Shown: positions 15,605-25,008, counted from the first letter of the stretch. The stretch: DNA of 43,823 nt from Colimorpha sp045640985 (GCA_045640985.1 JAZUFZ010000003.1:1-43823), one strand, 5' to 3'. The notes: generated by a model not told the origin, from the letters alone. Numbers and translations: made by a program.

Positions 15605-18361
15605 ATGAAAAAAATATTCTTTATATTGCTGGTGCTGTGCGGTACACATCTGGCGGCCCAGAACGGGAGCTATGAGGATCGTTATGCCCAGCTGTATAAA
15701 TCCTATTTCAAGGATACCAATAATGTGGCCGCTATGGTGGCCCTGTCGGATTATTATATTGAAGAAAACAATCCTTTCAGAAATATTCCTTTAGCACAGA
15801 AATATATCAGCAGGGCCGAAGTTTTGTATGTGGAGATTCTTTCTGACGAAGACAAGTCTTCAGAGGCTCGTAAACTTCTGAGGAAGAAACTGACCCTACA
15901 GATGGTGCGCGACCGGAAAAACGAGATAATTCTGTTTGCGTATGACTATCTGACAAGTGATGAAGAGATATCGAGGGCGGAACTGAATGATTATAAGATA
16001 GCCTTTGCTGAAAGCAAGCCCATTGTACGTTGTGTGGAAAGAAGACTTACCCGGATGGACCTGGAAGAAGCATACGCAGAGAATACGATTGAGGGGTATA
16101 TGAATTTTGTGGAAAGTCATCAGGGACTGGGGGAGGCGGATGAGGCAAATGTGGCAATGAACAAGCTGGCGCTTGAGATGTTTGCCCAGGCAAAAGACGA
16201 ATATGAGGTGCGGCGTTTGATGGAGCAATACGAGAACAACGATGTGGTGAAGCGGGCAGCAGAAAAACGGCTGGCGCATCTGTCGTATGAAAGAGCCTGT
16301 GAGATTAACACCTTACAGGCATATCAGTCTTATCTGGCACAATATCCTTCTGGAGACGATTACCTGGAGGCGTTGAACCGGATAGAATCGTTACTGGACC
16401 AGAACTACGACCAACTGGATACTCCGCAGGAATATGCTGACTTTATATTGCATCACAGCGATAACAGGTTGGCAGAAGATGCCATGGAGAAGTTGAGAAA
16501 ACTGATTGTGGAGGATCATAGCGTTGAGGCAGCCAGAATCTATATACAGAATTTTCCGTTGGATGAGAAATATCTGGATATTTACAAATTGTACTATTCC
16601 TGGCATACCCAGGAAGGAAACAAAAATCCGATAGAACGTTTCGCGGCTGAGAATCCGCAATACCCGTTCCGTGTATTGGTGGATAAAGACCTGGAAATGG
16701 CGCAGGAAGCAGACAGAATCTATCTTCTGGAGAAATTCAATAATGCCAATATTGACGTGTATGCCTCTTATATCCGGAGGCTTACAGGTAAGGGGCTTTC
16801 GTTTGTGGCTTTGCAGAGAACGCTGCAGGACTTTATCAGCGCTCATAATTGGAAAGAAGCTTCAAAACGTATGGGAGATTATATGCTGAGTTTTGACGAG
16901 AATGCCTATCAGAAACCATTTGAAGAACTGCGGGCATTGCTTACAGCCCCAGCCAAGAAGAACAGTCAGGCATACGCGGAGTATTGCCCGGCGTATGATA
17001 TCAGGAATGCGGTATTGCATCCCAACGGAAAGTCATTGTATTATACCCGTGAAGTGGGCAAGATGCGTTCAATATGGGTTGCGGGAAAGGCTTCATCCAA
17101 AAAGTCGAAATGGAACAGCGGGTCGGAAGTTCGGTTCACGAATGACCCAAACAGCGATCTGACAATCTTCGGATTTTACGAGGGTGGCGAGAAAATGCTG
17201 GTGGGCCGTGGAGGAGATATCCTCAGCGCCAGTTATGAAGATGGCGTCTGGACCATTAATGATATCTTCGGACCGGCAATCAATACCGCTTACAGAGAAT
17301 CGGATGCGGCTATGTTGCCAGACGGAAGTGGAATGCTGTTTGTCTCGGATCGTCCAGGCGGATATAATCTTCAGGCCAGCGGGTCTTATTTCCACGGAGA
17401 TACAGCAATGGCAAGCGATATCTACTTTGTGCCCAAAACAGATGATGGATGGGGAAAAGCAGTCAATATAGGTATGGATGTGAATACTCCTTATTGTGAA
17501 CGTTCCCCGTTGATGAGCAGCGATATGAAGACCCTCTATTTCGTGAGCGACGGACGGGGCGGTCTGGGGTATGGTGATGTGTATGTTACAGTCAGACAGA
17601 ATCAGGAGTCGTGGACTTCCTGGTCTGTCCCGGAGAATTTAGGAAAAGAGGTTAATAGTGCATATTGGGATGATTATGTTACATTTGGAAACGACGAACG
17701 GCAGTTACTTATCTCTTCCAATTCCAATGGTCGGTATGGCTGTTATATGGCCAATGCGCAGCATACTGGGGCTAAAGCATATCAGAAGGTTACGATAAAT
17801 TATGAGTCCTTGAAAGGTGTCGGAAGCCAGCTTGTAGTCCTGAATAATACCAGTCGCTCGATTATCCATACGATTCAGATGAACGAAACAGGACGGGCAG
17901 AATTGAAACTTTCGGCTGATTATGAATATGCAATCTGTGTTCCTGATGCCAAGGTGTTGATTCCGTCTGTGGTTTTCAAACCCAAGACCGGTTGTGAGGT
18001 GAATATCGACGTAGAAGCGTTCGGCAGGGCGATATACCAGTCTCAGGAGATGAAGTTTGAACTGCTTTCGTTTGAAAAGAATAAAGCTACGTTCAAATCA
18101 CTCTGTGAATACGATCTGAATCAGATTCTTCAATTCCTGACTGCCAACCCTGGGTATCAGGCGGAGGTGATAGTCAATGCTCCTGAGGAAGATCCTGAGA
18201 CCGCATTCAACCTCTCGATAGAACGGGGAAAACGAATCAAGGATTTCTTGGTAGAACGGGGCGTGAAATCTTCAAGAGTCGTGGTGTCGGCATTCGGAAA
18301 TGTCAATTATAAGAGCAATCCTGGTTGTGGGGAAGTGTCAGTAAGGTTCAGTGGAAATTGA
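15605..18361 (+). CDS. Periplasmic TPR-like/PD40/OmpA-like protein (PorE-like architecture)
   Basis: A 918-residue exported protein. After the signal peptide (MKKIFFILLVLCGTHLAAQ) residues about 20-450 are mostly helical repeats. Residues about 457-720 hold four or more PD40/WD40-like beta-propeller blades (HPNGKSLYYTRE, LPDGSGMLFVSDRPGG, SSDMKTLYFVSDGRGG, GNDERQLLISSNSNG). The C-terminal 100 residues resemble an OmpA-like peptidoglycan-binding domain (LSIERGKRIKDFLVERGV, VVSAFGN). This order resembles PorE and related envelope proteins of T9SS and gliding systems, but it is longer and has no lipobox cysteine, so I do not assign the porE name. A link to T9SS is plausible given the cargo genes and porX in the window. 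Confidence 0.82.
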   Translation: MKKIFFILLVLCGTHLAAQNGSYEDRYAQLYKSYFKDTNNVAAMVALSDYYIEENNPFRNIPLAQKYISRAEVLYVEILSDEDKSSEARKLLRKKLTLQMVRDRKNEIILFAYDYLTSDEEISRAELNDYKIAFAESKPIVRCVERRLTRMDLEEAYAENTIEGYMNFVESHQGLGEADEANVAMNKLALEMFAQAKDEYEVRRLMEQYENNDVVKRAAEKRLAHLSYERACEINTLQAYQSYLAQYPSGDDYLEALNRIESLLDQNYDQLDTPQEYADFILHHSDNRLAEDAMEKLRKLIVEDHSVEAARIYIQNFPLDEKYLDIYKLYYSWHTQEGNKNPIERFAAENPQYPFRVLVDKDLEMAQEADRIYLLEKFNNANIDVYASYIRRLTGKGLSFVALQRTLQDFISAHNWKEASKRMGDYMLSFDENAYQKPFEELRALLTAPAKKNSQAYAEYCPAYDIRNAVLHPNGKSLYYTREVGKMRSIWVAGKASSKKSKWNSGSEVRFTNDPNSDLTIFGFYEGGEKMLVGRGGDILSASYEDGVWTINDIFGPAINTAYRESDAAMLPDGSGMLFVSDRPGGYNLQASGSYFHGDTAMASDIYFVPKTDDGWGKAVNIGMDVNTPYCERSPLMSSDMKTLYFVSDGRGGLGYGDVYVTVRQNQESWTSWSVPENLGKEVNSAYWDDYVTFGNDERQLLISSNSNGRYGCYMANAQHTGAKAYQKVTINYESLKGVGSQLVVLNNTSRSIIHTIQMNETGRAELKLSADYEYAICVPDAKVLIPSVVFKPKTGCEVNIDVEAFGRAIYQSQEMKFELLSFEKNKATFKSLCEYDLNQILQFLTANPGYQAEVIVNAPEEDPETAFNLSIERGKRIKDFLVERGVKSSRVVVSAFGNVNYKSNPGCGEVSVRFSGN

Positions 18362-18446
18362 TTGTATTTTTATGCGATGGGACTTATTAACAATTGGTTG
18401 TGGGTTTCTTTTATGAAAATGAGTGCAATAAATAAAAATTATTGAG

Positions 18447-18454
18447 TAATTTTG
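18447..18454 (+). promoter_or_regulatory. -7 element for the hydrolase gene
   Basis: TAATTTTG matches TAnnTTTG, 33 bp before the ATG at 18487. No clear TTTG lies at the -33 position. It suggests the hydrolase gene has its own promoter in the 125-bp gap. Confidence 0.45.
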
Positions 18455-18486
18455 TAATCACAAATATACTCAAAAAATAGGTGGAT

Positions 18487-19296
18487 ATGGAACTGCACAG
18501 GCAAATAAATTTTGAAGGAAAAACATTGCATTATCGTGACGAGGGACGTGGAAATCAGCATGTTCTGGTTTTGATTCACGGTTTCTTGCAGAACTTGGAT
18601 GTGTGGTCAACATACACATTGTCGTATATGCGAAATATGCGTGTAATCAGTGTGGATTTGCCGGGACACGGGTATAGTTCTACGTACGGAGACACCCATA
18701 CTATGGAATTTATGGCCAAAGCAGTAAAAAATATTTTGGATGATGCAGGCGTATCTCAATGTGTGATGGTGGGGCATTCGCTGGGTGGATATGTGGCCTT
18801 GGAGTTCGCCGAAAACTATCCATATATGCTAAAAGGACTTGGATTGCTTCATTCTCATGCAATGCCTGATCCCCCGGAGAAGAAGAATCATAGGATGGAG
18901 GTTTGTCGTCAGGTCGAGAAAAACCGTCCGGGATATATCGTGGATTTTATCCCCAGACTATTCTATGAAGGCAACCGTTTTGCCTTGGAGCAGGAAATAA
19001 AGGACCTCCGCGATCAATGCCTGGAGACACAGACGGATGGCATTATCGCTACCCAGAGAGGCATGGCACAGCGTAAGTCTCATATAGATTTATTGGAAAA
19101 GATAAAGGTTCCTGTTATGTTCATTATCGGGAAGAACGATCCGAGGTTCGATTTCGAGTTGGCGATTACCGAGGCAATGCTCCCCGAGATATCCGATGTG
19201 TTGATCTTGAACCACGTGGGGCACATGGCACATATCGAGGCAAAAGACAGAGTAAAAAACAAAATCAGGAGCTTTGTAGAGAGCTGTTATAATTGA
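18487..19296 (+). CDS. Alpha/beta hydrolase
   Basis: A 269-residue cytoplasmic enzyme. The oxyanion motif LIHGFLQN is followed by VDLPGHGYS, the nucleophile elbow VGHSLGGY (Ser98 from this start), an acid region FIIGKNDPRFD, and the catalytic-histidine region NHVGHMAHIE near the C-terminus. This is the full serine-histidine-acid set of the family. The ATG at 18487 is preferred over a GTG two codons upstream. The substrate could be an ester or a similar small molecule and cannot be read from the sequence. Confidence 0.88.
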   Translation: MELHRQINFEGKTLHYRDEGRGNQHVLVLIHGFLQNLDVWSTYTLSYMRNMRVISVDLPGHGYSSTYGDTHTMEFMAKAVKNILDDAGVSQCVMVGHSLGGYVALEFAENYPYMLKGLGLLHSHAMPDPPEKKNHRMEVCRQVEKNRPGYIVDFIPRLFYEGNRFALEQEIKDLRDQCLETQTDGIIATQRGMAQRKSHIDLLEKIKVPVMFIIGKNDPRFDFELAITEAMLPEISDVLILNHVGHMAHIEAKDRVKNKIRSFVESCYN

Positions 19297-19321
19297 TAAA
19301 AAAATATTTTTAGTAAAAAAT

Positions 19322-19352
19322 TTTTTTCTATCAGAAAAACATTGTAACTTTG
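19322..19352 (+). promoter_or_regulatory. gdhA promoter
   Basis: TAACTTTG at 19345-19352 matches the -7 element. The -33 region is a T-run (19322-19325) without the G. It lies 44 bp upstream of the gdhA ATG in a very AT-rich stretch. Confidence 0.55.
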
Positions 19353-19396
19353 TTGCATCAAATAATAATCAAAATCTATACAAATCATTCAATATC

Positions 19397-20740
19397 ATGA
19401 ACGTACAAAATATTATGGCCAACCTGGAAGCCAAACATCCAGGAGAAAAAGAGTATTTGCAAGCAGTTCGCGAGGTGTTGGAAACCATCGAAGATGAGTA
19501 CAACAAACACCCTGAATTTGAAAAAGCAAAAATCGTTGAGCGCATAGTTGAACCTGACCGTATCTTCACTTTCCGCGTTGTTTGGGTTGATGATAACGGC
19601 GAAGTTCAGGTAAACTTGGGTTACCGTGTACAATTCAATGCAGCTCTCGGTGCATACAAGGGCGGTCTCCGTTTCCACAAAGCTGTAAACGTATCCATGC
19701 TGAAATTCCTCGGTTTCGAACAGATCTTCAAGAACAGCTTGACCAATCTTCCTCTCGGTGGTGGTAAAGGTGGTTCCGATTTCGATCCTGTTGGAAAGAG
19801 CGATGCTGAAATCATGCGTTTCTGCCAGGCCTTCATGTATGAATTGTGGCGCAACATTGGTCCAGATCAGGACAGCCCTGCTGGCGACGTTGGAGTTGGT
19901 GGCCGCGAAATTGGTTACCTCTATGGTGCTTACAAGAAACTCGCTCGCGAACACAGCACTGGTGCCCTCACTGGCAAGAGCTATGGCTGGGGTGGTTCCC
20001 TCATGCGTCCAGAAGCTACCGGTTTCGGTGCAATGTACTATGTTGACCGCATGGTAAAAGAAAAAGGTGATACCATGAAGGGTAAGAGAATTGCTCTCTC
20101 TGGTTTCGGTAATGTTGCTTGGGGTGCAGCTCAGAAAGCTACCGAACTCGGTGCTCAGGTTGTTGCTATCTCCGGTCCTGACGGCGTTTGCGAAATCGAA
20201 GGCGGTATGGACAAAGCTATGTTCGACTACATGCTCGTTATGCGTGCTTCCAACCACAACAAGGTTGAAGAAATGGCTCAGCAGTTCCCTGGAAAGGCTA
20301 AATTCACCGCTGGTAAGAAAGCTTGGAGCGTTAAGTGTGATATCGCTTGCCCATCAGCATTCCAGAATGAATTGGCAAAAGAAGATGCAGAAGAACTCCT
20401 CCGCAATGGTGTTCAGTATGTAGCTGAAATCTCCAACATGGGTTGCCAGCCAGACGCTATCGCTACCATCCAGGCAGCTGGCGTTCCTTTCGGTCCTGGT
20501 AAGGCTGTTAACGCTGGTGGTGTTGCTACCTCCGGTCTCGAAATCTGCCAGAATGCAGGTCACATCAACTGGACTTCTGAAGAAGTTGATGCTAAACTGT
20601 TCAAGATCATGAACGACATCTATGACCTCTGCGTTGCTTACGGTAAACAGGCTGATGGTTCCATCAACTATGTTAAGGGTGCAAACGTTGCTGGTTTCAT
20701 GCGCGTAGCTAACGCTATGATGGCTCAGGGCATCATCTAA
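19397..20740 (+). CDS. gdhA: NADP-type glutamate dehydrogenase
   Basis: A 447-residue hexameric-type enzyme that interconverts 2-oxoglutarate plus ammonia and glutamate. Seen are the substrate-binding segment GYRVQFNAALGAYKGGLRFH, the glycine-rich catalytic lysine region LPLGGGKGGSDFDP, RPEATGFGAMYY, and the nucleotide-binding turn SGFGNVAWGAAQKA. The length is that of the small bacterial hexameric class. Codons are T-ending (GGT, GCT, GTT), unlike the C-ending neighbours, which fits very high expression. It has its own promoter and a strong terminator, so it is monocistronic. Cofactor preference (NADPH) is inferred from the class. Confidence 0.96.
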   Translation: MNVQNIMANLEAKHPGEKEYLQAVREVLETIEDEYNKHPEFEKAKIVERIVEPDRIFTFRVVWVDDNGEVQVNLGYRVQFNAALGAYKGGLRFHKAVNVSMLKFLGFEQIFKNSLTNLPLGGGKGGSDFDPVGKSDAEIMRFCQAFMYELWRNIGPDQDSPAGDVGVGGREIGYLYGAYKKLAREHSTGALTGKSYGWGGSLMRPEATGFGAMYYVDRMVKEKGDTMKGKRIALSGFGNVAWGAAQKATELGAQVVAISGPDGVCEIEGGMDKAMFDYMLVMRASNHNKVEEMAQQFPGKAKFTAGKKAWSVKCDIACPSAFQNELAKEDAEELLRNGVQYVAEISNMGCQPDAIATIQAAGVPFGPGKAVNAGGVATSGLEICQNAGHINWTSEEVDAKLFKIMNDIYDLCVAYGKQADGSINYVKGANVAGFMRVANAMMAQGII

Positions 20741-20771
20741 TTCAATCGATGATTGACTTTTGATTAACATG

Positions 20772-20814
20772 GATTACGCCTTGAAGGTCTCCCTTTGAGG
20801 CGTAATCTTTTTTT
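20772..20814 (+). terminator. Rho-independent terminator of gdhA
   Basis: GATTACGCCT (20772-20781) pairs perfectly with AGGCGTAATC (20798-20807), followed by seven T residues. It lies 32 bp after the gdhA stop codon. Confidence 0.92.
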
Positions 20815-20958
20815 ATATATTAAGAAAACGACTCTTGAAAAGAAATGGAATGCGCATTGCGGCTCCGCCCATTCGTAAGATTCGTGCAATTCGTGTTCTT
20901 TAATTAATTTCTCGCGACTCGTGTTTTTTTAAACACGAATATCACAGAACCAGACGTT

Positions 20959-21381
20959 ATGAAGATCATCATCATCAACGGACCCAATCTCAACCTCATC
21001 GGCACACGTCAGCCCGACATCTATGGCACCGCTACCATGGAACAGGAACTGGCTGTCCTCAGAGAACGGTATCCACAGATTCACATCGAATACTTTCAAT
21101 CCAATATCGAAGGCGAACTTATCGGCAAGATTCAGGAAGTGGGCTTTTCGTACGACGGCATCATCATCAATGCGGGCGGCTACAGCCATACCAGCGTAGC
21201 ACTGCACGACGCAATCCTGTCTGTTACCGCTCCAGCCATAGAAGTCCATATCAGCAACATCTTCGCCCGGGAAGAATACCGCCACCACAGCCTCCTGACA
21301 AGTGCCTGCCGCGGCATGATAAGCGGCCTCGGTCTCGACGGATACCGTCTCGCCATAGAATGGTTCGCCGACCGTCAATAG
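20959..21381 (+). CDS. aroQ: Type II 3-dehydroquinate dehydratase
   Basis: A 140-residue enzyme of the shikimate pathway that dehydrates 3-dehydroquinate to 3-dehydroshikimate. The N-terminal INGPNLNLIGTRQPDIYG carries the catalytic loop with the arginine and tyrosine. NAGGYSHTSVALHDA, EVHISNIFAREEYRHHS and SACRGMISGLGLDGY follow the type II family closely. The length is typical for the dodecameric class. The 150-bp gap upstream holds only AT-rich spacer with repeated ATTCGTG words. No other aro gene is adjacent. Confidence 0.96.
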   Translation: MKIIIINGPNLNLIGTRQPDIYGTATMEQELAVLRERYPQIHIEYFQSNIEGELIGKIQEVGFSYDGIIINAGGYSHTSVALHDAILSVTAPAIEVHISNIFAREEYRHHSLLTSACRGMISGLGLDGYRLAIEWFADRQ

Positions 21382-21504
21382 GGGAGAAGTAACGCAGATG
21401 ATTTCCTGACCGTGGTAGCAGATAATATAGCCCCCCCCCGATCCAAAGCCATCCCCAGAACCAGAAGTCAGAAAAGCCACATATCAGCAACTTGAAGACT
21501 TTTT

Positions 21505-21650
21505 ATGATAAAGCAATCCTCATTCTTTACACCTTGGATAGGAAAAGACTACGAGAAAGGTCTCGGAGGAATTAAGACCCTTGTTCTGGGCACAGCCCAT
21601 GTATGTCTGCTGCAGTGCCGATATAAGGATTTGTGCTGTTCTACATTCTT
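21505..21650 (+). pseudogene. 5' fragment of a gene broken at a dispersed repeat
   Basis: An ATG at 21505 opens a frame that reads like a real N-terminus (SFFTPWIGKDYEKGL, KTLVLGTAHVCLLQC) for about 48 residues, then runs into repeat DNA of the R1 family near 21655. I think it resembles the start of Bacteroidota proteins beginning 'F-x-P-W-(I/V)-G … LVLG', but cannot name the family with certainty. No continuation is visible to the right of the repeat. A 9-C run at 21431-21439 lies just upstream. Confidence 0.5.
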
Positions 21651-21654
21651 GCTA

Positions 21655-21850
21655 TGTCATACTTCCCTGGTAGGGCCGGGACTGTGGTGTGGTTTTGGTG
21701 TCTCACAGACGGCCGAAAGAGGGAGTTACCAGGGAGATATTAGGGAGATACCTCAGAGATACCAGCCGGCTCGGAACAGTGTCAGTTTGCTCATTTCCCC
21801 GTCATTTTCCTCCGCAGATCGGTCGTCTGTCTGCCCAAACTATTAACCGT
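21655..21850 (-). repeat. Inverted partial copy of repeat R1
   Basis: Read on the minus strand this contains an ATCTGCGGAGG block with a following AAACTG, then CTGGTATCTC-type units and CTGGTAACTCCCT, in the same order as at 415-620. The central GC-rich block of the left copy is missing. Together with the hairpins below it fills most of the 780 bp between aroQ and the helicase gene. I see no intact gene there. Confidence 0.7.
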
Positions 21851-21951
21851 AACAAATCCGATGCTGTTCCGGTAGGAAAAGTAAATAACTGCTTTTTTAC
21901 GACATTTACGCTATTCTGTTGATTCATAGCGAGAAGCATCCGACATTCATC

Positions 21952-21986
21952 CGACACTCAACCGACATTGTGTCGGTTAGGTGTCG
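21952..21986. repeat. Hairpin of CCGACA repeats (1)
   Basis: CGACAC (21952-21957) pairs with GTGTCG (21981-21986), and AACCGACA (21960-21967) with TGTCGGTT (21971-21978). Two 2-nt internal loops and a 3-nt end loop complete the hairpin. Confidence 0.85.
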
Positions 21987-22046
21987 TATGAAATCGAAAA
22001 AATACCCAATTCCCATTTCGGAAGGACGATTGCTTTCCTGAGTCCG

Positions 22047-22086
22047 AACCGACATGAACCGACATCAATGTCGGTTCATGTCGGTT
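22047..22086. repeat. Perfect 19-bp hairpin of CCGACAT repeats (2)
   Basis: 22047-22065 (two copies of AACCGACAT joined by G) is perfectly complementary to 22068-22086 around a 2-nt spacer. It ends 77 bp beyond the helicase stop codon. There is no T-run, so it is not a standard terminator. The word resembles the 11-nt tandem unit at 753-807. Confidence 0.9.
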
Positions 22087-22162
22087 GAATGTCGGATGCT
22101 ATCCACAGAATACCAGAAAGATACGCAAAAAGTCATCAAAAATCGAAATTTCATTCATTCAA

Positions 22163-24901
22163 CTATCGTTCCTTCTTCAAGAAACCTTTTTCAAATGCTC
22201 CAGGGTAGAGAAATTTGCGCTCTTGGTCGGAGAACTGTAGAAATATGTATTTTTCGTCGATCGCCATTACTGTGCCATTTCCGAAACTCGTATGGAAGAT
22301 TGTGTCACCTACTTGAATCGGTTTTTCTTTGAGTGGTTCCTCAACGGTGGAAATTTCCGGATTTGGGGTCGGAATAGGTTCCGTCTCTTGTTGGGATTGA
22401 ATCATCACCGTGGTATCCACCGAAGTGTCCCACAATCCCATCACCGTACCTTTCCGTGTGTCTATACCAGTATAACTCAAGCTTGAATCTTCATAGCGTT
22501 TGAACTTATATACGGCATCGTTCATCAACTCGCTGTTGAAGACCCCGAGACTCACCAGCAGCTCAAAATCTTTAAGCGAAAGACCCGTCACTTTGCGGAA
22601 AAGTTCGGGTTCCAACTGCGAAATCACATCTTTCAGACAATACTCCCTATAGTCGGTCAGATACATAAATACCGGTATTCGGGTGGCAAACTTGATTAGC
22701 TTCTCTTGAATTTCTTTGCGCTTGCTTTTGTATTTCTTTTCATCGTCCGTCAATTCCTTTTTCTGCTTGTCAGTCAGCTGGTCGCCTTTCTCCTTTTTAA
22801 TCTTTTTCACATGCTCACTCTTATTGATGATGGTTTCAATGTCGCTATTGAGCGAACGGAATCCTTCAATACTCATCAGGGCGTTCATCGCCTCCGGGTT
22901 ATTCATCAAACGTTGCAAAGTCACATTGTCCACATTCACCAGCACGGCGCTTTCCCATCTTCTGGCCAACAATGTTGCCGTGGTGCCGCTCATAGCCATA
23001 TCCAAAATACCTGCTGCATCAATCTCTTTCATGCTGCTGCCATCGTAAGCCAGTATGGGCAGGAATCTGATAAACTCTTCTACCTTTTTCTCAGGATTGC
23101 TCTCATTTACATTTAGCTGACAACTATACTCTTCCACCTGCCGCAAGGCTCTATTGGGCGCAAAATCGAATACATAGCAAGTCGGTTTCAGCACCACCTC
23201 TTTACCCTCCTCGTCTTTCGTCGTCCAAGGCGACTGCACACGGAACGCTGTCTGGAAATAGGTTTCTGGACTCTGCGTATTTCTCAACATCAGTATTCCT
23301 GTCCAAGGCTTCACAGTGACGCCAGTCGAAAGCTTTCCACACGATAAAGTAATCGTCTTGGTATTCTGAGGGTCTTTCATGGCGTTATACACAGGCTCCA
23401 CTGCCTTGGCGCCCATGCCGGCCTCATTGCCGGCAGCGATCACAACCGTATAGTCCTGAAAAAATCGGTTGCAGGGCTTTTGCAGCAATCTTGCCATCGC
23501 CCTGCATGCCGCCACGCTGGGCAAAAACCAATAGGTGTGTTGCAGATAGCTCACCAGGCGGACATCACTATAGGGCATAGGCGGCTTTTCGACTCCCATT
23601 TTCAAATCACTTACCACATTTTCTACATAATTCCCTCTTATCAGATTCAGCCATTTCTGCACATACTCTTCATGTACGAAACCATTATCTTCAGCCTTGA
23701 AAAACTCATTCAGGTCAAACTCATCAAACTCCCCTTGACTGGCCACCTCAGTAATACTCTCGGGCATCTGATAGGTAAGCATCACCATTTTGGGGAGCGA
23801 CAGATAGGGATTCTTCTCCCCCTTCCATGCTGCTTTGGCTCGCTGTTCATCGCTATAGGTCCAGTTGCATATCTGCTCTTCTATAAACTCACCACTGCTG
23901 ATGGCTCTGAAAGGCGTGCCGCTCAAATACAGATAATGTCGCGTTTTCAATGGCATCAGATCTTCGTCAAACAACTCTCTGCCTTCCAAGGTACGCTTGT
24001 CGTCATCCTCTGCCATCATGTCGCTTACCTCCATGGCGCGAACCAATGCCGGATCCTTGGCATTATAAAAATTTTTGGCATTCTTTCCCCATGCGCCATA
24101 ATGATATTCATCAAGTACGATACAATCCCAATCCACCATTTTCAGCCACTCATTCGTACTCTTGATGCCGCCCGCATCATTACGGCCCAACACATCCTGA
24201 AACGAAGCGAAACAGACAAACGGCTTACGCTCGTTCACATAGTTGAACTCCCTATCCTCCTGTTTCTCGCAGAACTGCCACCCTTCAAAATCCTTATGGC
24301 TCAGCAGATCTTCTTCCCAGGCCGTTTTCACGGCAGGTTTGAACGTCAGCACCAGCAGTTTGTTCCACCCCATACGCAGGGCAAGTTGGTAGGTGGTGAA
24401 CGTCTTGCCGAAACGCATTTTGGCATTCCACAAAAAATGGGGTATCAGCCCTCGGTTGGAAGGGTCGTTGTAAAAAGAGGTAAAATACCTTGCCGTCTTT
24501 TCCACCGTAGCTGCTTGCTCGGGCCTCATGGCAAAGTTCTGGGTACGTCGCAACATCGTCGCGCTCCCCTCTTGGGCCGATCTTACAGCCCTTTCCACAT
24601 CGCTCAGCTTGCACACAAACCACTCGCCCTCAGGATTGGCAAAGCCCGCTTTGCGCAAAAGCGGATGCACAGCACCCTTGTCTGTGAACGAGGTGCCATC
24701 GTGGCGCATAGCTCGCCATTGGCCGAGGATCTTGAACTTGGTACAGGCAGTTTTGTTCTGCTCCTCTATACGTTCCCTAACATCCCGCGTGGTGTAGCCC
24801 ACCTTTATCATCCCTTCGTGCTCTTTCACACCAAGATGCACGTAAGCATAGATTCGTGGTTGATGATTTATTTTCGACAGCAATAACTCTTCTTTCGCCA
24901 T
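22163..24901 (-). CDS. GIY-YIG/T5orf172-like nuclease fused to SF2 helicase
   Basis: A 912-residue protein, probably the restriction and translocation subunit of the operon. Residues about 14-105 resemble a GIY-YIG/T5orf172 nuclease fold (IYAYVHLGVKEHEGMIKVGY, then Arg-rich DVRERIEEQ and a Glu in GEWFVC). A superfamily 2 helicase core follows: motif I NAKMRFGKTFTTYQLA (near 165), motif II VLDEYHYG (near 255), motif III LSGTPFRA, motif VI TAFRVQSPW. The middle has a Lys/Glu coiled-coil-like stretch, and the last 55 residues look like a small beta domain (VGDTIFHTSFGNGTVMAIDE). It is the last gene of the leftward operon. Helicase motifs are clear; nuclease assignment is weaker. It could instead be a translocase without nuclease activity. 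Confidence 0.82.
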   Translation of the reverse strand: MAKEELLLSKINHQPRIYAYVHLGVKEHEGMIKVGYTTRDVRERIEEQNKTACTKFKILGQWRAMRHDGTSFTDKGAVHPLLRKAGFANPEGEWFVCKLSDVERAVRSAQEGSATMLRRTQNFAMRPEQAATVEKTARYFTSFYNDPSNRGLIPHFLWNAKMRFGKTFTTYQLALRMGWNKLLVLTFKPAVKTAWEEDLLSHKDFEGWQFCEKQEDREFNYVNERKPFVCFASFQDVLGRNDAGGIKSTNEWLKMVDWDCIVLDEYHYGAWGKNAKNFYNAKDPALVRAMEVSDMMAEDDDKRTLEGRELFDEDLMPLKTRHYLYLSGTPFRAISSGEFIEEQICNWTYSDEQRAKAAWKGEKNPYLSLPKMVMLTYQMPESITEVASQGEFDEFDLNEFFKAEDNGFVHEEYVQKWLNLIRGNYVENVVSDLKMGVEKPPMPYSDVRLVSYLQHTYWFLPSVAACRAMARLLQKPCNRFFQDYTVVIAAGNEAGMGAKAVEPVYNAMKDPQNTKTITLSCGKLSTGVTVKPWTGILMLRNTQSPETYFQTAFRVQSPWTTKDEEGKEVVLKPTCYVFDFAPNRALRQVEEYSCQLNVNESNPEKKVEEFIRFLPILAYDGSSMKEIDAAGILDMAMSGTTATLLARRWESAVLVNVDNVTLQRLMNNPEAMNALMSIEGFRSLNSDIETIINKSEHVKKIKKEKGDQLTDKQKKELTDDEKKYKSKRKEIQEKLIKFATRIPVFMYLTDYREYCLKDVISQLEPELFRKVTGLSLKDFELLVSLGVFNSELMNDAVYKFKRYEDSSLSYTGIDTRKGTVMGLWDTSVDTTVMIQSQQETEPIPTPNPEISTVEEPLKEKPIQVGDTIFHTSFGNGTVMAIDEKYIFLQFSDQERKFLYPGAFEKGFLKKER

Positions 24902-25008
24902 ATTCGTTTATCGTTTATGGCGTTCAGAGAAAATAAAGAAAAGAATACTACATTTTTTGATTTTACAAAAATCTTTTCTCTATTTCAAAGAACGCTCTGA
25001 TTGTTTTA

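Noticed and set aside
21431..21439. A run of nine C residues that could act as a phase-variation switch.
   Set aside because: It is not within a supported gene; the closest start (21505) belongs to a broken fragment. There is no evidence that any expression depends on its length.
23480..24886. A 468-codon plus-strand open frame opposite the helicase gene.
   Set aside because: The minus strand encodes all helicase motifs in order. The plus-strand product is His/Gln/Leu-rich without domain features and has no promoter.
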